Assembly: GCA_002715765.1 (NCBI GenBank)
Contig: PAZY01000034.1
Span: 100,479-157,483, forward strand
Length of the DNA stretch: 57,005 nt
Origin: Rhodobiaceae bacterium
GTDB taxonomy: Bacteria > Pseudomonadota > Alphaproteobacteria > Parvibaculales > Parvibaculaceae
Direction: 5' to 3'
Shown in pieces: positions 15,210-23,744 of the stretch; the first letter of the stretch is position 1; every line of letters starts with the position of its first letter. The notes under the pieces were generated by a model, which was not told the origin of the DNA, did not search any database, and worked only from the letters and a program-made list of their open reading frames with translations. A program made the position numbers and the translations under genes.

Positions 15210-18200
15210 AGCGAAGCCTCCTGGTTAGCCGAAGCATAAGCGCTCTGGTGAGTGAGCTGCCATTCTGCCAGTTTTGCTCGTGAAAAAGTTCGATAGAGTG
15301 TCGGCAGGACGAAGAGTGTCAATGCCGTTGATGAGACGAGGCCCCCAACGACAACTGTCGCCAATGGACGTTGAACCTCGGACCCAACACCGCTGGACAG
15401 CAGCATCGGAATAAGCCCCAGAGCTGCTATCGACGCCGTCATCAAGACAGGTCGCAAGCGGGATACGGCACCGGAAAATACCGCCATATCCAAAGTCTGC
15501 CCGCCCAAAACATTCTGGTTTATCGCGCTGACCATGACGACCCCATTTAGGACGGCAACACCAAATAGAGCAATAAAGCCAATCGAACCTGGAACAGATA
15601 GATATTGTCCGGTCAAAAGAAGAGAAAATATCCCTCCGATAAGGGCCAACGGTACGTTCACCATAATGAGAGCCGCTTGGCCAACCGATCCAAACGCAAA
15701 ATAGAGCAACAGAAATATGAGGGCTAGAGACAATGGTACAACGATCATAAGGCGGGCTTGCGCCCGGGCCTGATTTTCAAATTGCCCGCCAAAAACCACG
15801 GTATAACCGGCCGGAAGGTCAATCTCTCGAGAAATCCGATCTCGCAACTCAGTGACCAACCCGCCCATGTCACGACCTTCGACGTTGGTCTGAATGACAA
15901 TACGACGTTGCACGTCATCACGCCTTACCTGTGGAGGCCCGGCCTCGATTTCGACACTTGCTACTTCGTTGAGCCTAACCCACGCGCCTCGAGGAGATTT
16001 CAAAATTAGACCTCGGATCGCTTCCGGACTGGACCTGAACTGTTCAGCTAAACGAACATATATGTCATACCGTTCGTTCCCACGGATAACCTGGCCGGCC
16101 TCCTCGCCACCGATTGCGGCAGAAACGAGGTCCATCACCGCATCAACCGACAATCCATAGCGAGCAAGTTTATCTCTATCTGGACGAATAACGAGTTGTG
16201 CCTCTCCGGCGATCTGCTCCATCGCAACATCACGCGTTCCTTGAGTATCGCGCACCAGTGCTTCGATCTCCCCACCCTTCTCCGCGAGAACATCTAGATC
16301 CGCTCCGAAGAGTTTGACGGCAAGTTGTGCCTTTACGCCCGAAAGAAGCTCGTCAACACGCGTAGCAATTGGCTGCGAAAATGAAAACAGTAGTCCTGGA
16401 TGAACTGATAATTTTTCCTCCATCAAGTTTTGGAGTTCAAATCGATTTGTTGCTGATACCCATTCAGAGACCGGCTTTAATCCGACATAAATCTCGACGT
16501 TGGATACAGGTTCCGGGTCTCCGCCTAGTTCAGGTCGACCAATTCTGCTGGACGCATAAATAACCTCGGGGAATTCAAGCAGAATTTTCTCCAGCTTTTC
16601 AGCGACAGCCAGTGATGTGTCGAGACTTGACGAAGGCGCGAGTGTGACGCGAATGTTGATTGTACCTTCCTCAAGCTCCGGCACAAATTCAGTCCCGAGA
16701 AATGGAACCGCCAAAAGCGAAAGCACAAGCAAAGCGACCGCACTTGAGACTACTTTCTTTTGGCTCCGGAGCGCGCCGGTAAGAGTCTTCTTGTATAGTT
16801 TTTCCAGAGGTCGAAGCACGGGGCTTTCTCGATGTTTAACGCCCCCGCGAAAGAGATATGTCGACAGAGCAGGGACTACAATTAGCGCAACAAGCAATGA
16901 GGCGATCATTGCCAGGACAATGCTGACTGCCATTGGTTGAAACAGTTTTCCCTCCACGCCTTCAAGCGAGAACAGTGGAGCAAATACAACAATGATGATG
17001 AGGACGGCATAAAAAACAGGACTCCCCATTTCACGAGCTGCCTCTTGTACTCTCAGCTGCAATCCGTGCGGTTGCACCCCAACTGATGCCGCTGTTTCAT
17101 CGGCACCTACGTCATCATCCGGCTTTGTTAAATGACTAAAAATGTTCTCCATCATCACTACCGAGCCATCGACCATCATTCCAATGGCGATCGCGAGACC
17201 ACCAAGCGACATAAGATTGGCGGAGACGCCCCAAATCGACATCACCATGAGCGCGAGACCGATGGAGATGGGAACAGAAATGAGCACAAGAACTGTTGCA
17301 CGGAAGTTCATCAAGAAAAGTGCCAAGACCACGATAATCAGAATGAATGCCTCAATAAGCGCTCGGCTAACCGTGCTTACCGCTTGATCAACGAGATCAG
17401 CTTGGTCATATATAGGCTCTAGAATGACACCGTCCGGCAGCGCGAGCGCTACGGTTTTCAACCGATCTTTGACACTGTCAATTGCAACTTTCGTGTTTGC
17501 TCCTAGCCTTTTCAAAACGACACCAAGAACAACTTCGCCCAATTGTTGCGGATTACCATCTGCATCTCGAATTGTTAGCGTCGTTGCACCTTGGCGAATT
17601 TCGCCTCCCAGTTCGACCGTCGCTACATCGGAAATACGTACGACGAAGCCATCTTCTTCTTTGACCGGGACGTTTCCGATATCTCTCAGACCGTCGTCGC
17701 CACTGCGAACCCAGCCAACACCACGAATAACAAGTTGTTCAGCGCCCCGATCGAGATACCACCCACCAGAATTCCGGTTGCTTTCTTCTATCGCCTCACG
17801 CACATCGTCAACTTCGAGATCAAAAGAGAGAAGCTTCCGCGGATCAATATTTACCTGGTATTGCAACACATCGCCGCCGAAGGAAAGAACATCCGTGATG
17901 CCATCCACCGGCATCAACAAGAGCTTCACAACCCAGTCGTTAAGGCTACGCAATGTCTTGATATCGAATTGTCCGGGCTCTTCAGCGCGCAACACATATT
18001 GGAAAATCTGACCTAGCCCTGAAGTGTTAGGACCCATTTCCGGAGTTCCAACCCCATCAGGAATCTCATCCATTGCTGCTTGCAACCGTTCGAACACAAG
18101 CTGGCGAGCAAAGTAAATGTCGGTTCCTTCTTGGAAAACCACCGTAATTACGGAGAGCCCCGTTTTCGAGATCGAACGCACTTCTTGTACATCTGGCAAA

Positions 18201-18424
18201 GCATACATCACCGCCTCGATAGGGTAAGTGATGAGCTGTTCAACCTCTTCGGAAGCCAAACCGCGAGCCTCTGTGTTGATGGATACTTGCACGTTTGTGA
18301 CATCTGGGAATGCATCAAGATTGAGGTTCGGAAGGACCAGAACACCACCAACACATGCCGCCGCCAGGCTTAAGACAACCAGAAGTCGGCCACGTATGCT
18401 TAGATCAATTATGCTATTGAGCAT
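15206..18424 (-). CDS. czcA: Heavy-metal efflux RND pump, CzcA/CusA family
   Basis: 1072 residues, the full length of a heavy-metal RND protein: 12 membrane segments with two large periplasmic loops after helices 1 and 7. Motifs include FPDVTNVQV near the N-terminus and AIGMMVDGSVVMMEN in helix 4, which holds the proton-relay aspartate and glutamate. This helix-4 signature lies between the Czc (DFG...DGA) and Cus (AMVDAAIVMIEN) forms, so metal choice is not settled by it. With CzcB and CzcC it forms a tripartite pump driven by protons. The CDF/MerR neighbours favour Zn, Cd, Co or Ni. It follows czcB by 9 bp. Confidence 0.93.
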   Translation of the reverse strand: MLNSIIDLSIRGRLLVVLSLAAACVGGVLVLPNLNLDAFPDVTNVQVSINTEARGLASEEVEQLITYPIEAVMYALPDVQEVRSISKTGLSVITVVFQEGTDIYFARQLVFERLQAAMDEIPDGVGTPEMGPNTSGLGQIFQYVLRAEEPGQFDIKTLRSLNDWVVKLLLMPVDGITDVLSFGGDVLQYQVNIDPRKLLSFDLEVDDVREAIEESNRNSGGWYLDRGAEQLVIRGVGWVRSGDDGLRDIGNVPVKEEDGFVVRISDVATVELGGEIRQGATTLTIRDADGNPQQLGEVVLGVVLKRLGANTKVAIDSVKDRLKTVALALPDGVILEPIYDQADLVDQAVSTVSRALIEAFILIIVVLALFLMNFRATVLVLISVPISIGLALMVMSIWGVSANLMSLGGLAIAIGMMVDGSVVMMENIFSHLTKPDDDVGADETAASVGVQPHGLQLRVQEAAREMGSPVFYAVLIIIVVFAPLFSLEGVEGKLFQPMAVSIVLAMIASLLVALIVVPALSTYLFRGGVKHRESPVLRPLEKLYKKTLTGALRSQKKVVSSAVALLVLSLLAVPFLGTEFVPELEEGTINIRVTLAPSSSLDTSLAVAEKLEKILLEFPEVIYASSRIGRPELGGDPEPVSNVEIYVGLKPVSEWVSATNRFELQNLMEEKLSVHPGLLFSFSQPIATRVDELLSGVKAQLAVKLFGADLDVLAEKGGEIEALVRDTQGTRDVAMEQIAGEAQLVIRPDRDKLARYGLSVDAVMDLVSAAIGGEEAGQVIRGNERYDIYVRLAEQFRSSPEAIRGLILKSPRGAWVRLNEVASVEIEAGPPQVRRDDVQRRIVIQTNVEGRDMGGLVTELRDRISREIDLPAGYTVVFGGQFENQARAQARLMIVVPLSLALIFLLLYFAFGSVGQAALIMVNVPLALIGGIFSLLLTGQYLSVPGSIGFIALFGVAVLNGVVMVSAINQNVLGGQTLDMAVFSGAVSRLRPVLMTASIAALGLIPMLLSSGVGSEVQRPLATVVVGGLVSSTALTLFVLPTLYRTFSRAKLAEWQLTHQSAYASANQEASL

Positions 18425-18433
18425 TGTCGGCTC

Positions 18434-19660
18434 CTAATGGTTGTGAATATCGAAGCCGCCCTTGGCGAGTTCGGATTGAAGGAAAAACGCGCCGGAGACA
18501 GCGATCGACGCCCCCTCTCGGATACCTTCGATTACAGTCCATTCGCCGATGACGCGCTGGCGCTCTACTTCCACAGGTTTCAAGCCACCATCATCATCTT
18601 GTTCAAAGATGACCCAATCACCATCGGGGCTGCGTACGAGCGCGTCACTCGGCACTGCGAGCACTGGCTCGCCATTTGCCCCATTTTCGACTTCAGCTTG
18701 AACGAATTGTCCCGGTCTCAGGTTCCGATCTAGATTTGATGCAAGAATTCTTACATCAACTGTTCGCGTCTCTTCATCGACCGTTGAGCGAACTTGTTCC
18801 ACCACGCCTTTCTGAGTGCCGTTTTCGTACCGAACCCACGCGCGACCACCAACGTTGACCGTGTTTGCGTCATCAATCTCCAGTCTCGCAATAACCCAGA
18901 CGCTGTCTAGGTCAACGATCTCAAACAACTTCTGCCCGGGTTCGATAAGCTCACCATCTCTGAAGTTGTCCGAAATGATCACCCCTACTTGGCCCGCCAA
19001 CAGGGTGAATTCACCAAGAGAGTGAGCCCTCGGTTCTTTTGAGGAGGTAATAGCGTCAACGGCATCTTGCCCTAGTCCATAGGAGAGAAGCTGTGCTTCA
19101 GCCTGTTGACGAGCCACCTGGGCTTCGAGGTAGCGCCTTTCCGATACAACTTCACGACCGAGCCGACGCACACGACGCCACTCCCGATCTGCCACCAGCA
19201 GCTCGCCTTCTGCGTCCGCAACATCGCGACTAAACAAGGTGACGAGAGGATCTCCAACCTCAACAGTTTCGCTCAAACGCTTGTGGCGATTAACAACAAT
19301 CGCCGGTACACGTGGCGTTACAATACTTGAATTGTAGGCGTTTTCTTTGATCTCCGCCGGAACAGTGATGCTATTGCTCAGAACAACTGGCGCCAAAACT
19401 TCAATGCGAACGCCAGCGGCACTCAGGCTTTCTGCAGCGAGAATGAGTTCCTGTCCCCCTTCACCCTCTTCATCGTGTCCATCCACCTGTGGAGCCGGAC
19501 TGTCTGCATGATCGGAAGATTCATCGTGATCTGCCTCGTCAGCATGGGCGTGAGCATCATCTCCATCCGCCGTTCCCTGTTCTCCACTGATCACTGCATA
19601 CATCCCGAGTGATACAATCAGGATGAGGCCTACCAAAGCGGCCAGAAATTTTTGGTTCAT
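18434..19660 (-). CDS. czcB: Periplasmic adaptor subunit of metal efflux pump, CzcB-like
   Basis: About 408 residues. After an N-terminal anchor (MNQKFLAALVGLILIVSLGMY) comes a His/Asp-rich segment (HAHADEADHDESSDHAD, about 36-78) typical of metal-collecting CzcB proteins, then a membrane-fusion-protein body with barrel-sandwich hybrid and beta-barrel domains. The frame is open to 19726, but the ATG at 19660 overlaps the czcC stop as ATGA, the usual coupled arrangement, and gives a normal N-terminus. It links CzcA to CzcC across the periplasm. Confidence 0.92.
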   Translation of the reverse strand: MNQKFLAALVGLILIVSLGMYAVISGEQGTADGDDAHAHADEADHDESSDHADSPAPQVDGHDEEGEGGQELILAAESLSAAGVRIEVLAPVVLSNSITVPAEIKENAYNSSIVTPRVPAIVVNRHKRLSETVEVGDPLVTLFSRDVADAEGELLVADREWRRVRRLGREVVSERRYLEAQVARQQAEAQLLSYGLGQDAVDAITSSKEPRAHSLGEFTLLAGQVGVIISDNFRDGELIEPGQKLFEIVDLDSVWVIARLEIDDANTVNVGGRAWVRYENGTQKGVVEQVRSTVDEETRTVDVRILASNLDRNLRPGQFVQAEVENGANGEPVLAVPSDALVRSPDGDWVIFEQDDDGGLKPVEVERQRVIGEWTVIEGIREGASIAVSGAFFLQSELAKGGFDIHNH

Positions 19661-20889
19661 TGTTCCATTCCGATCCATTTTTCGACGACACCGGCTGCTT
19701 CCAGTAACTGAAACCAGGCGGTCCACGCCTGGCCTTGTAATTCAATGGAGGAATTTTGCGCGTCATAAATCTGCTGTAGCTGGACGAGATATTCGACCGC
19801 TCCAATGTCGCCGCCTCGTAAGCGTCTCTCGAGCAAATCAGTCTGCTGAGCAAGTGCATCCTCACCGTCCTTCTGCCAAAGGACCTGACTGGTTCGCAAT
19901 GCTTCATACCGACGAGCGGTTTCCCGCAAAAGGGCCGTCGCTGAGTGCTGTGCGCTTTGTAGTTCTGCTGCTGCAGAAACAGCCTCCGCACGCGTAGCTG
20001 CTACCTCTGAACGACCGGTATTCAAAACAGGAATTGGAATCGATACACTAAAGCCAAATAAGTCGGAGCCCCCTTCGTCCCCCCAACGCACCCCGATGGA
20101 GGGGTCTGGAACGCGCTCCCACTGTGCGACTTTGACTTCCTGCTCAGCCGCATCGCGGACAAAACGCGCGGCTAAAACAGCTGGCAAGCGGTCAACGTCC
20201 ACTTCTTCGATACTCAGTGGTTCTGGCAACGCTCGCCCAAAACGCGGCCAGGCCATGGACTTGGTACCGGTCAGTTCGGCAAGTTCTTGTTCTGCCCTAG
20301 ACAGTTCAGCCACGGCAAATTGCTCTGCCATGGAAGCTTGAGCGGAGGCCACACGGGCCGCCTGAACTTCAGACGGCGATATATCACCCTCCCTTGAGAG
20401 TTTTTCCGACAGCTCCACAAATCGAGACATGGCTTGCTTGCGCGTTGACGTAAGCTGCAGCGCATCTCTACGCTGATCGACCAGAACAAGCCCCGAAAGG
20501 ATACTTGCTATTACCCGCTGCCGAACACTTGCAAGCTCCAATGCGGCACTTTCTGCCCTGCTGTCTGCAGCTCGACCGCGTGCAGCTGGCTTGGAAAGCC
20601 ACTCAATGGTCTGAGAGACGCCAACCGTCTCAGTACGGACGTCAGTATTTTCTCTCTCGTATTCTATTTCAGGGTTGTAGCGCCAGAGACCTGCGCCTTC
20701 GGCCCGGGCTTGCGCTGCTTTCAACCGCGCTTGTGCCGATGCGACAGACGGGTTTTCGTTAAGTATGTTAGCAACGATGGCGGAGAGCGCGGTTCGTTGT
20801 TGCTCGTCGGTTTCTGAGGGAGCAGCAGCATTGGCTGATCCGACAGACAGGATGACAAAAAGCCACCCCGTCGTGATTAAACGAAACAT
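19657..20889 (-). CDS. czcC: Outer-membrane factor of metal efflux pump, CzcC-like (TolC family)
   Basis: 410 residues with a signal peptide (MFRLITTGWLFVILSVGSANA) and two repeated TolC-type helical segments, each starting around NPSVASAQARLKAAQARAEGA and VPDPSIGVRWGDEGG. This is the outer-membrane channel of the Czc pump. It is first of the three pump genes and overlaps czcB by 4 bp. A CzcI-like gene and two GC-rich hairpins precede it. Confidence 0.92.
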   Translation of the reverse strand: MFRLITTGWLFVILSVGSANAAAPSETDEQQRTALSAIVANILNENPSVASAQARLKAAQARAEGAGLWRYNPEIEYERENTDVRTETVGVSQTIEWLSKPAARGRAADSRAESAALELASVRQRVIASILSGLVLVDQRRDALQLTSTRKQAMSRFVELSEKLSREGDISPSEVQAARVASAQASMAEQFAVAELSRAEQELAELTGTKSMAWPRFGRALPEPLSIEEVDVDRLPAVLAARFVRDAAEQEVKVAQWERVPDPSIGVRWGDEGGSDLFGFSVSIPIPVLNTGRSEVAATRAEAVSAAAELQSAQHSATALLRETARRYEALRTSQVLWQKDGEDALAQQTDLLERRLRGGDIGAVEYLVQLQQIYDAQNSSIELQGQAWTAWFQLLEAAGVVEKWIGMEQ

Positions 20890-20918
20890 AAGTTATCCTC
20901 AAAACATATAGATGCCTG

Positions 20919-20959
20919 CCTCTTGTGCGTGCGCAAGAGGGTCTGGCCCCTGCAGGGCC
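20919..20959 (-). other. Two adjacent GC-rich hairpins between czcI-like gene and czcC
   Basis: CCTCTTG (20919-20925) pairs with CAAGAGG (20934-20940), and GG-c-CCCTGCAGGG-CC (20945-20959) is a second dyad. They fill the gap between two co-directional genes. They may act as processing or attenuation structures that set the ratio of the small protein to the pump. No T-run follows. Confidence 0.4.
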
Positions 20960-20972
20960 CAATGCGAGAGGA

Positions 20973-21287
20973 TTAATAGCGAGGGGGTTTTTCAGTCCGA
21001 GCGAACAATTCGAAGCGAGACGGGTTGTCTTTGCCTTGATGTGTAGGCGTTAAATTGCCAATCCAAAGGGTGCCCGAAGATTCAGGGTGTAACGGTACTG
21101 GAACACAATGACCGCAATGCTCAGCGCTTCGTCCCACAATGGGCAGAACGCCATTACCGCTTTCATCATCTATTAGTTGAGTTGATGCAGCCGTATCCAA
21201 GACCTGAAAATGGTCTTCGACGGCAAACGTACTTACCGGCGCGATGAACAAGGCCAGCAATACGGTTAAGATGAACATCTGTCTCAT
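20973..21287 (-). CDS. Small periplasmic CzcI-like protein
   Basis: About 104 residues. The frame is open to 21356, but MRQMFILTVLLALFIAPVSTFA starting at 21287 is a clean signal peptide, so that start is chosen. The mature part has one short metal-binding-like motif AEHCGHCVPVPLHP. Small exported Cys/His proteins ahead of czcCBA are called CzcI in Cupriavidus and are thought to modulate expression of the pump. Sequence similarity to CzcI is confined to the general layout, so the name is tentative. It is the first gene of the czc transcription unit. Confidence 0.65.
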   Translation of the reverse strand: MRQMFILTVLLALFIAPVSTFAVEDHFQVLDTAASTQLIDDESGNGVLPIVGRSAEHCGHCVPVPLHPESSGTLWIGNLTPTHQGKDNPSRFELFARTEKPPRY

Positions 21288-21612
21288 GAACTGCACAATA
21301 CGGATGAAACCAAAAACGTCAATCCCCTGTGTCCGACCTCCATACCAACCGAACAACGAAGTTTGACAGCACCCATCATAGAATTGACTTCGTGCGTGCC
21401 ATCATCCCGTTTCGTTATTGTGTTAACATAAAATAGAAAATCCGGTGATCGGGTCTATCTATTTTGGCTGGGCCTTGAGGACACTTTGTCCTGTTGGAGC
21501 TGGCCGAGAGCGCCCGGAAGAGGCGGAATGTGCCCCACAAATGTGTTCCATATCGCGGAGCAACATTCGCGGCGCAGAAGTGCACGAGAGAATAATTGGA
21601 CTTTCTGGGAGG

Positions 21613-21697
21613 TTGGTGAAGTCAGGCGGACGCTCCACCCGAACCATTTATTCAATACAAAAAATGACTTAAGGACGCGGTGGACGATGATTGTGTG
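21613..21697 (+). repeat. Diverged copy of the island's left end
   Basis: Compared with 9089-9174, the stretch begins TTGGTGAAGTCAGGCGGA (two changes within the 17-bp core), continues with an identical CGCTCCACCCGA and then a clearly related run (CCATTT, ATGACTTA, GATGA-TGTGT) with small gaps. The similarity continues past the core into island-side sequence, so it is a second left end and not a chance match. The arm-type repeats have decayed (GTGTGCTGA). Confidence 0.7.
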
Positions 21698-21957
21698 CTG
21701 AAGCCAATAGTAACCAGCCGTCGCTAATTCTTCCTCCCTTATCATGGATGAATCCGAGTGACCGAACCCATGAATTTGCAGTCTCATGGGAATGAGGTCA
21801 CCCCAGAGATCGTTTGGAACCGATTTTTATAAGCAGGCATCACAAACATTAAAAGATGCTGACATGCTTCTTTTTCGATGTTTCTTTTGTCCTAGGTCCG
21901 CTCGTCAAAGCAGCCCGTATTCACTCTACAAGCCAACCAATTAACCAGCCTATCCAT

Positions 21958-21988
21958 TTCACCTTCCACCAGGCGGAACCCTCAAGAT
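21958..21988 (+). promoter_or_regulatory. Weak CueR-type promoter upstream of acyltransferase
   Basis: TTCACC and CAAGAT are 19 bp apart, and the spacer starts TTCCACC as in the other CueR sites, but the right arm (GGCGGAACC) is only partly symmetric. It is the weakest of five such sites. Confidence 0.4.
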
Positions 21989-22001
21989 ACCGATTCGCAA
22001 T

Positions 22002-23159
22002 GTGGCGCGCTCTAGCGCCAATTTTATGAAGGCGGGAAAAGGGATGGTCGGATTTAGGGGAAGTTTAGATGTACCGTATTTAGTCGAACTCAACCAAGGA
22101 CATGACAACAATTTCAACTTGATACGTGTACTCGCTGCCGTCGCGGTTGCACTGTCTCATAGCTACCTGACTGTTACCGGTGACCCTTCAACGCGCCCAT
22201 TGCTTACTCAAACAGGCTTCACCATTGGTTACCATGCCGTAAACGTCTTCTTTGTCATCAGCGGGTTTTTGGCGACGCAGTCATGGATGCGGAGCAGCTC
22301 TTTTACAAGTTTCGCAACCGCACGCGGCCTGCGTATTTATCCTGGCATTGTCATCAGCACGCTGTTTGTCACCTTCATTGTGGGAACAGCGATGACCGCC
22401 CTCCCCGCAACGGCATACCTCACTTCGCCGGAGACCTATCTATACCTGTTTCTTACAGCAAGCCTTGCCGAACCAAGCGCGACACTTCCGGGCCTTTTCT
22501 CTGGCACACCGGACGCAGAAACCGTCAATGGTTCGCTTTGGACTCTGAGATACGAAGTCATCTGTTATGTCGTCCTCGCTGTTGCCGGCTTCCTGGGAAT
22601 TCTCGCTAGGCCCAGACTTTTCGCCGCACTAGCGGTTCCTTTGGGCGCGGGACTATTTTTGTTGTCTCTGCTGCCCATCGCGCATGACAATACGATGGTC
22701 TTTGGGCATTTCGTTCGGTTTGGCCTGTGTTTTGGCCTGGGCGTGATCGCTTACCAATATCGATCCTACATCCCGATTCATTGGGTCGGCGTTGTTGCAT
22801 TGGTAATAGTCACAACCCTTGCATTAGGCCATGCCATATATCCCTTCCTGCTGTATGCGACGACCGCCTACGCGACGTTTTGGCTGGCCTATGTTCCAAG
22901 CGGTCGGATAAGGCTCTTCAACAAGAGCGGTGATTATTCTTACGGCATTTACATCTATGCGTACCCTGTGCAGCAAACGCTCATCAGTCTGGAGCCCAAT
23001 CTGACTCCAATTCAAATGTTTGTTGCGACGATAGCTGGCTCCTTGCCCCTAGCTATGGCGTCGTGGCATTTGGTCGAGCATCCGTCGCTTCGTTGGAAAC
23101 GACCACTTGCTAGCCAAGCGATGAAGATCCCCGGTCTGCTTAAGCGGAAAAAAGTGTGA
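22002..23159 (+). CDS. Acyltransferase 3 family membrane protein
   Basis: Up to 385 residues with about ten hydrophobic helices. The N-terminal part has the family pattern NFNLIRVLAAVAVALSHSY (catalytic His) and NVFFVISGFL, and the middle has GSLWTLRYEV. These enzymes transfer acyl groups to sugars or peptidoglycan-type acceptors at the inner membrane. The exact start is unclear: GTG at 22002, ATG at 22026 or ATG at 22044, all before the first helix. It stands first in the copper segment behind a weak CueR-type promoter, so copper-induced envelope modification is possible but unproven. Confidence 0.87.
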   Translation: MARSSANFMKAGKGMVGFRGSLDVPYLVELNQGHDNNFNLIRVLAAVAVALSHSYLTVTGDPSTRPLLTQTGFTIGYHAVNVFFVISGFLATQSWMRSSSFTSFATARGLRIYPGIVISTLFVTFIVGTAMTALPATAYLTSPETYLYLFLTASLAEPSATLPGLFSGTPDAETVNGSLWTLRYEVICYVVLAVAGFLGILARPRLFAALAVPLGAGLFLLSLLPIAHDNTMVFGHFVRFGLCFGLGVIAYQYRSYIPIHWVGVVALVIVTTLALGHAIYPFLLYATTAYATFWLAYVPSGRIRLFNKSGDYSYGIYIYAYPVQQTLISLEPNLTPIQMFVATIAGSLPLAMASWHLVEHPSLRWKRPLASQAMKIPGLLKRKKV

Positions 23160-23180
23160 AGCAAGTTCCGTGTTGGCGCC

Positions 23181-23648
23181 TTATCGCTTGCGCCAAACAC
23201 AACCCATCCACAAAAAATAGACGGGCGGCAAGATCAACCATTGGGCCATCGGAGAAAGTCCAATGGCCACCTCGCCCACTCTGATTAGTGGCATCAAATC
23301 CGAATAATCCCAGGATTTACGGATATATACGTTCAGCCATTCACTAAAGACTGTGTATCCAAAGCCAATCATAACCGCACCGAATGCTGTTATTCTTTGC
23401 CGCGCCAACCCGCCACGTGGCCGCCCAGTTAGACGGATTAGGAAAATCGATGCGACCAAAGACGATAAGCCTATCAGGACATCACCGCCCGTACAGTGGA
23501 GCACGGCAAAGACAATCGCGTTAAACCGTTCAGTCCAAAGAGTGTATAAAGGAAGCTGAGCAACTTCCCATAAGAAGTTGGAAACGCCCATGTAGACAGC
23601 GTACAAGAACCAGAAGCGTGGCGGGTATTGATGGATTTCTTCAGACAT
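23181..23648 (-). CDS. Small polytopic membrane protein, copper-regulon candidate
   Basis: About 155 residues with four predicted membrane helices (FLYAVYMGVSNFLWEVAQLP, GGDVLIGLSSLVASIFLI, ITAFGAVMIGFGYTVFS, MAQWLILPPVYFLWMGCVW). No named family is recognised. The open frame begins at 23672, but that ATG lies inside the CueR operator; ATG at 23648 is the likely start, almost at the predicted transcription start, so the mRNA may be leaderless. It is divergent from the RND gene at 23745 and shares the operator. Conserved-looking polar residues inside helices (N, E, H) could serve in transport. Confidence 0.7.
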   Translation of the reverse strand: MSEEIHQYPPRFWFLYAVYMGVSNFLWEVAQLPLYTLWTERFNAIVFAVLHCTGGDVLIGLSSLVASIFLIRLTGRPRGGLARQRITAFGAVMIGFGYTVFSEWLNVYIRKSWDYSDLMPLIRVGEVAIGLSPMAQWLILPPVYFLWMGCVWRKR

Positions 23649-23660
23649 GTCGATCAAGGC

Positions 23661-23687
23661 TAGACCTTCCACCTGATGGAAGGTCTA
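23661..23687. promoter_or_regulatory. CueR-type operator, perfect dyad, divergent promoter
   Basis: TAGACCTTCCA, CCTGA, TGGAAGGTCTA: perfect 11-bp arms containing the CueR core ACCTTCC...GGAAGGT. In both directions TAGACC lies 19 bp from a -10-like hexamer (TAGTGT toward the RND gene, TAGCCT toward the membrane protein), the long spacing that CueR corrects by DNA distortion. Confidence 0.85.
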
Positions 23688-23744
23688 GTGTTCTGTCCCC
23701 TTGTCCGAGAGATCTGACGCATACACCTATCGGAGCGAAGACGA

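Larger units (their letters stand above)
21357..22001. other. Gene-free junction region containing a decayed attachment site
   Basis: No gene is supported in about 640 bp. It separates the divergently oriented czc unit and the copper region. It holds the decayed att-like repeat at 21613-21697 and a weak CueR-type promoter at 21958-21988. Confidence 0.5.
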
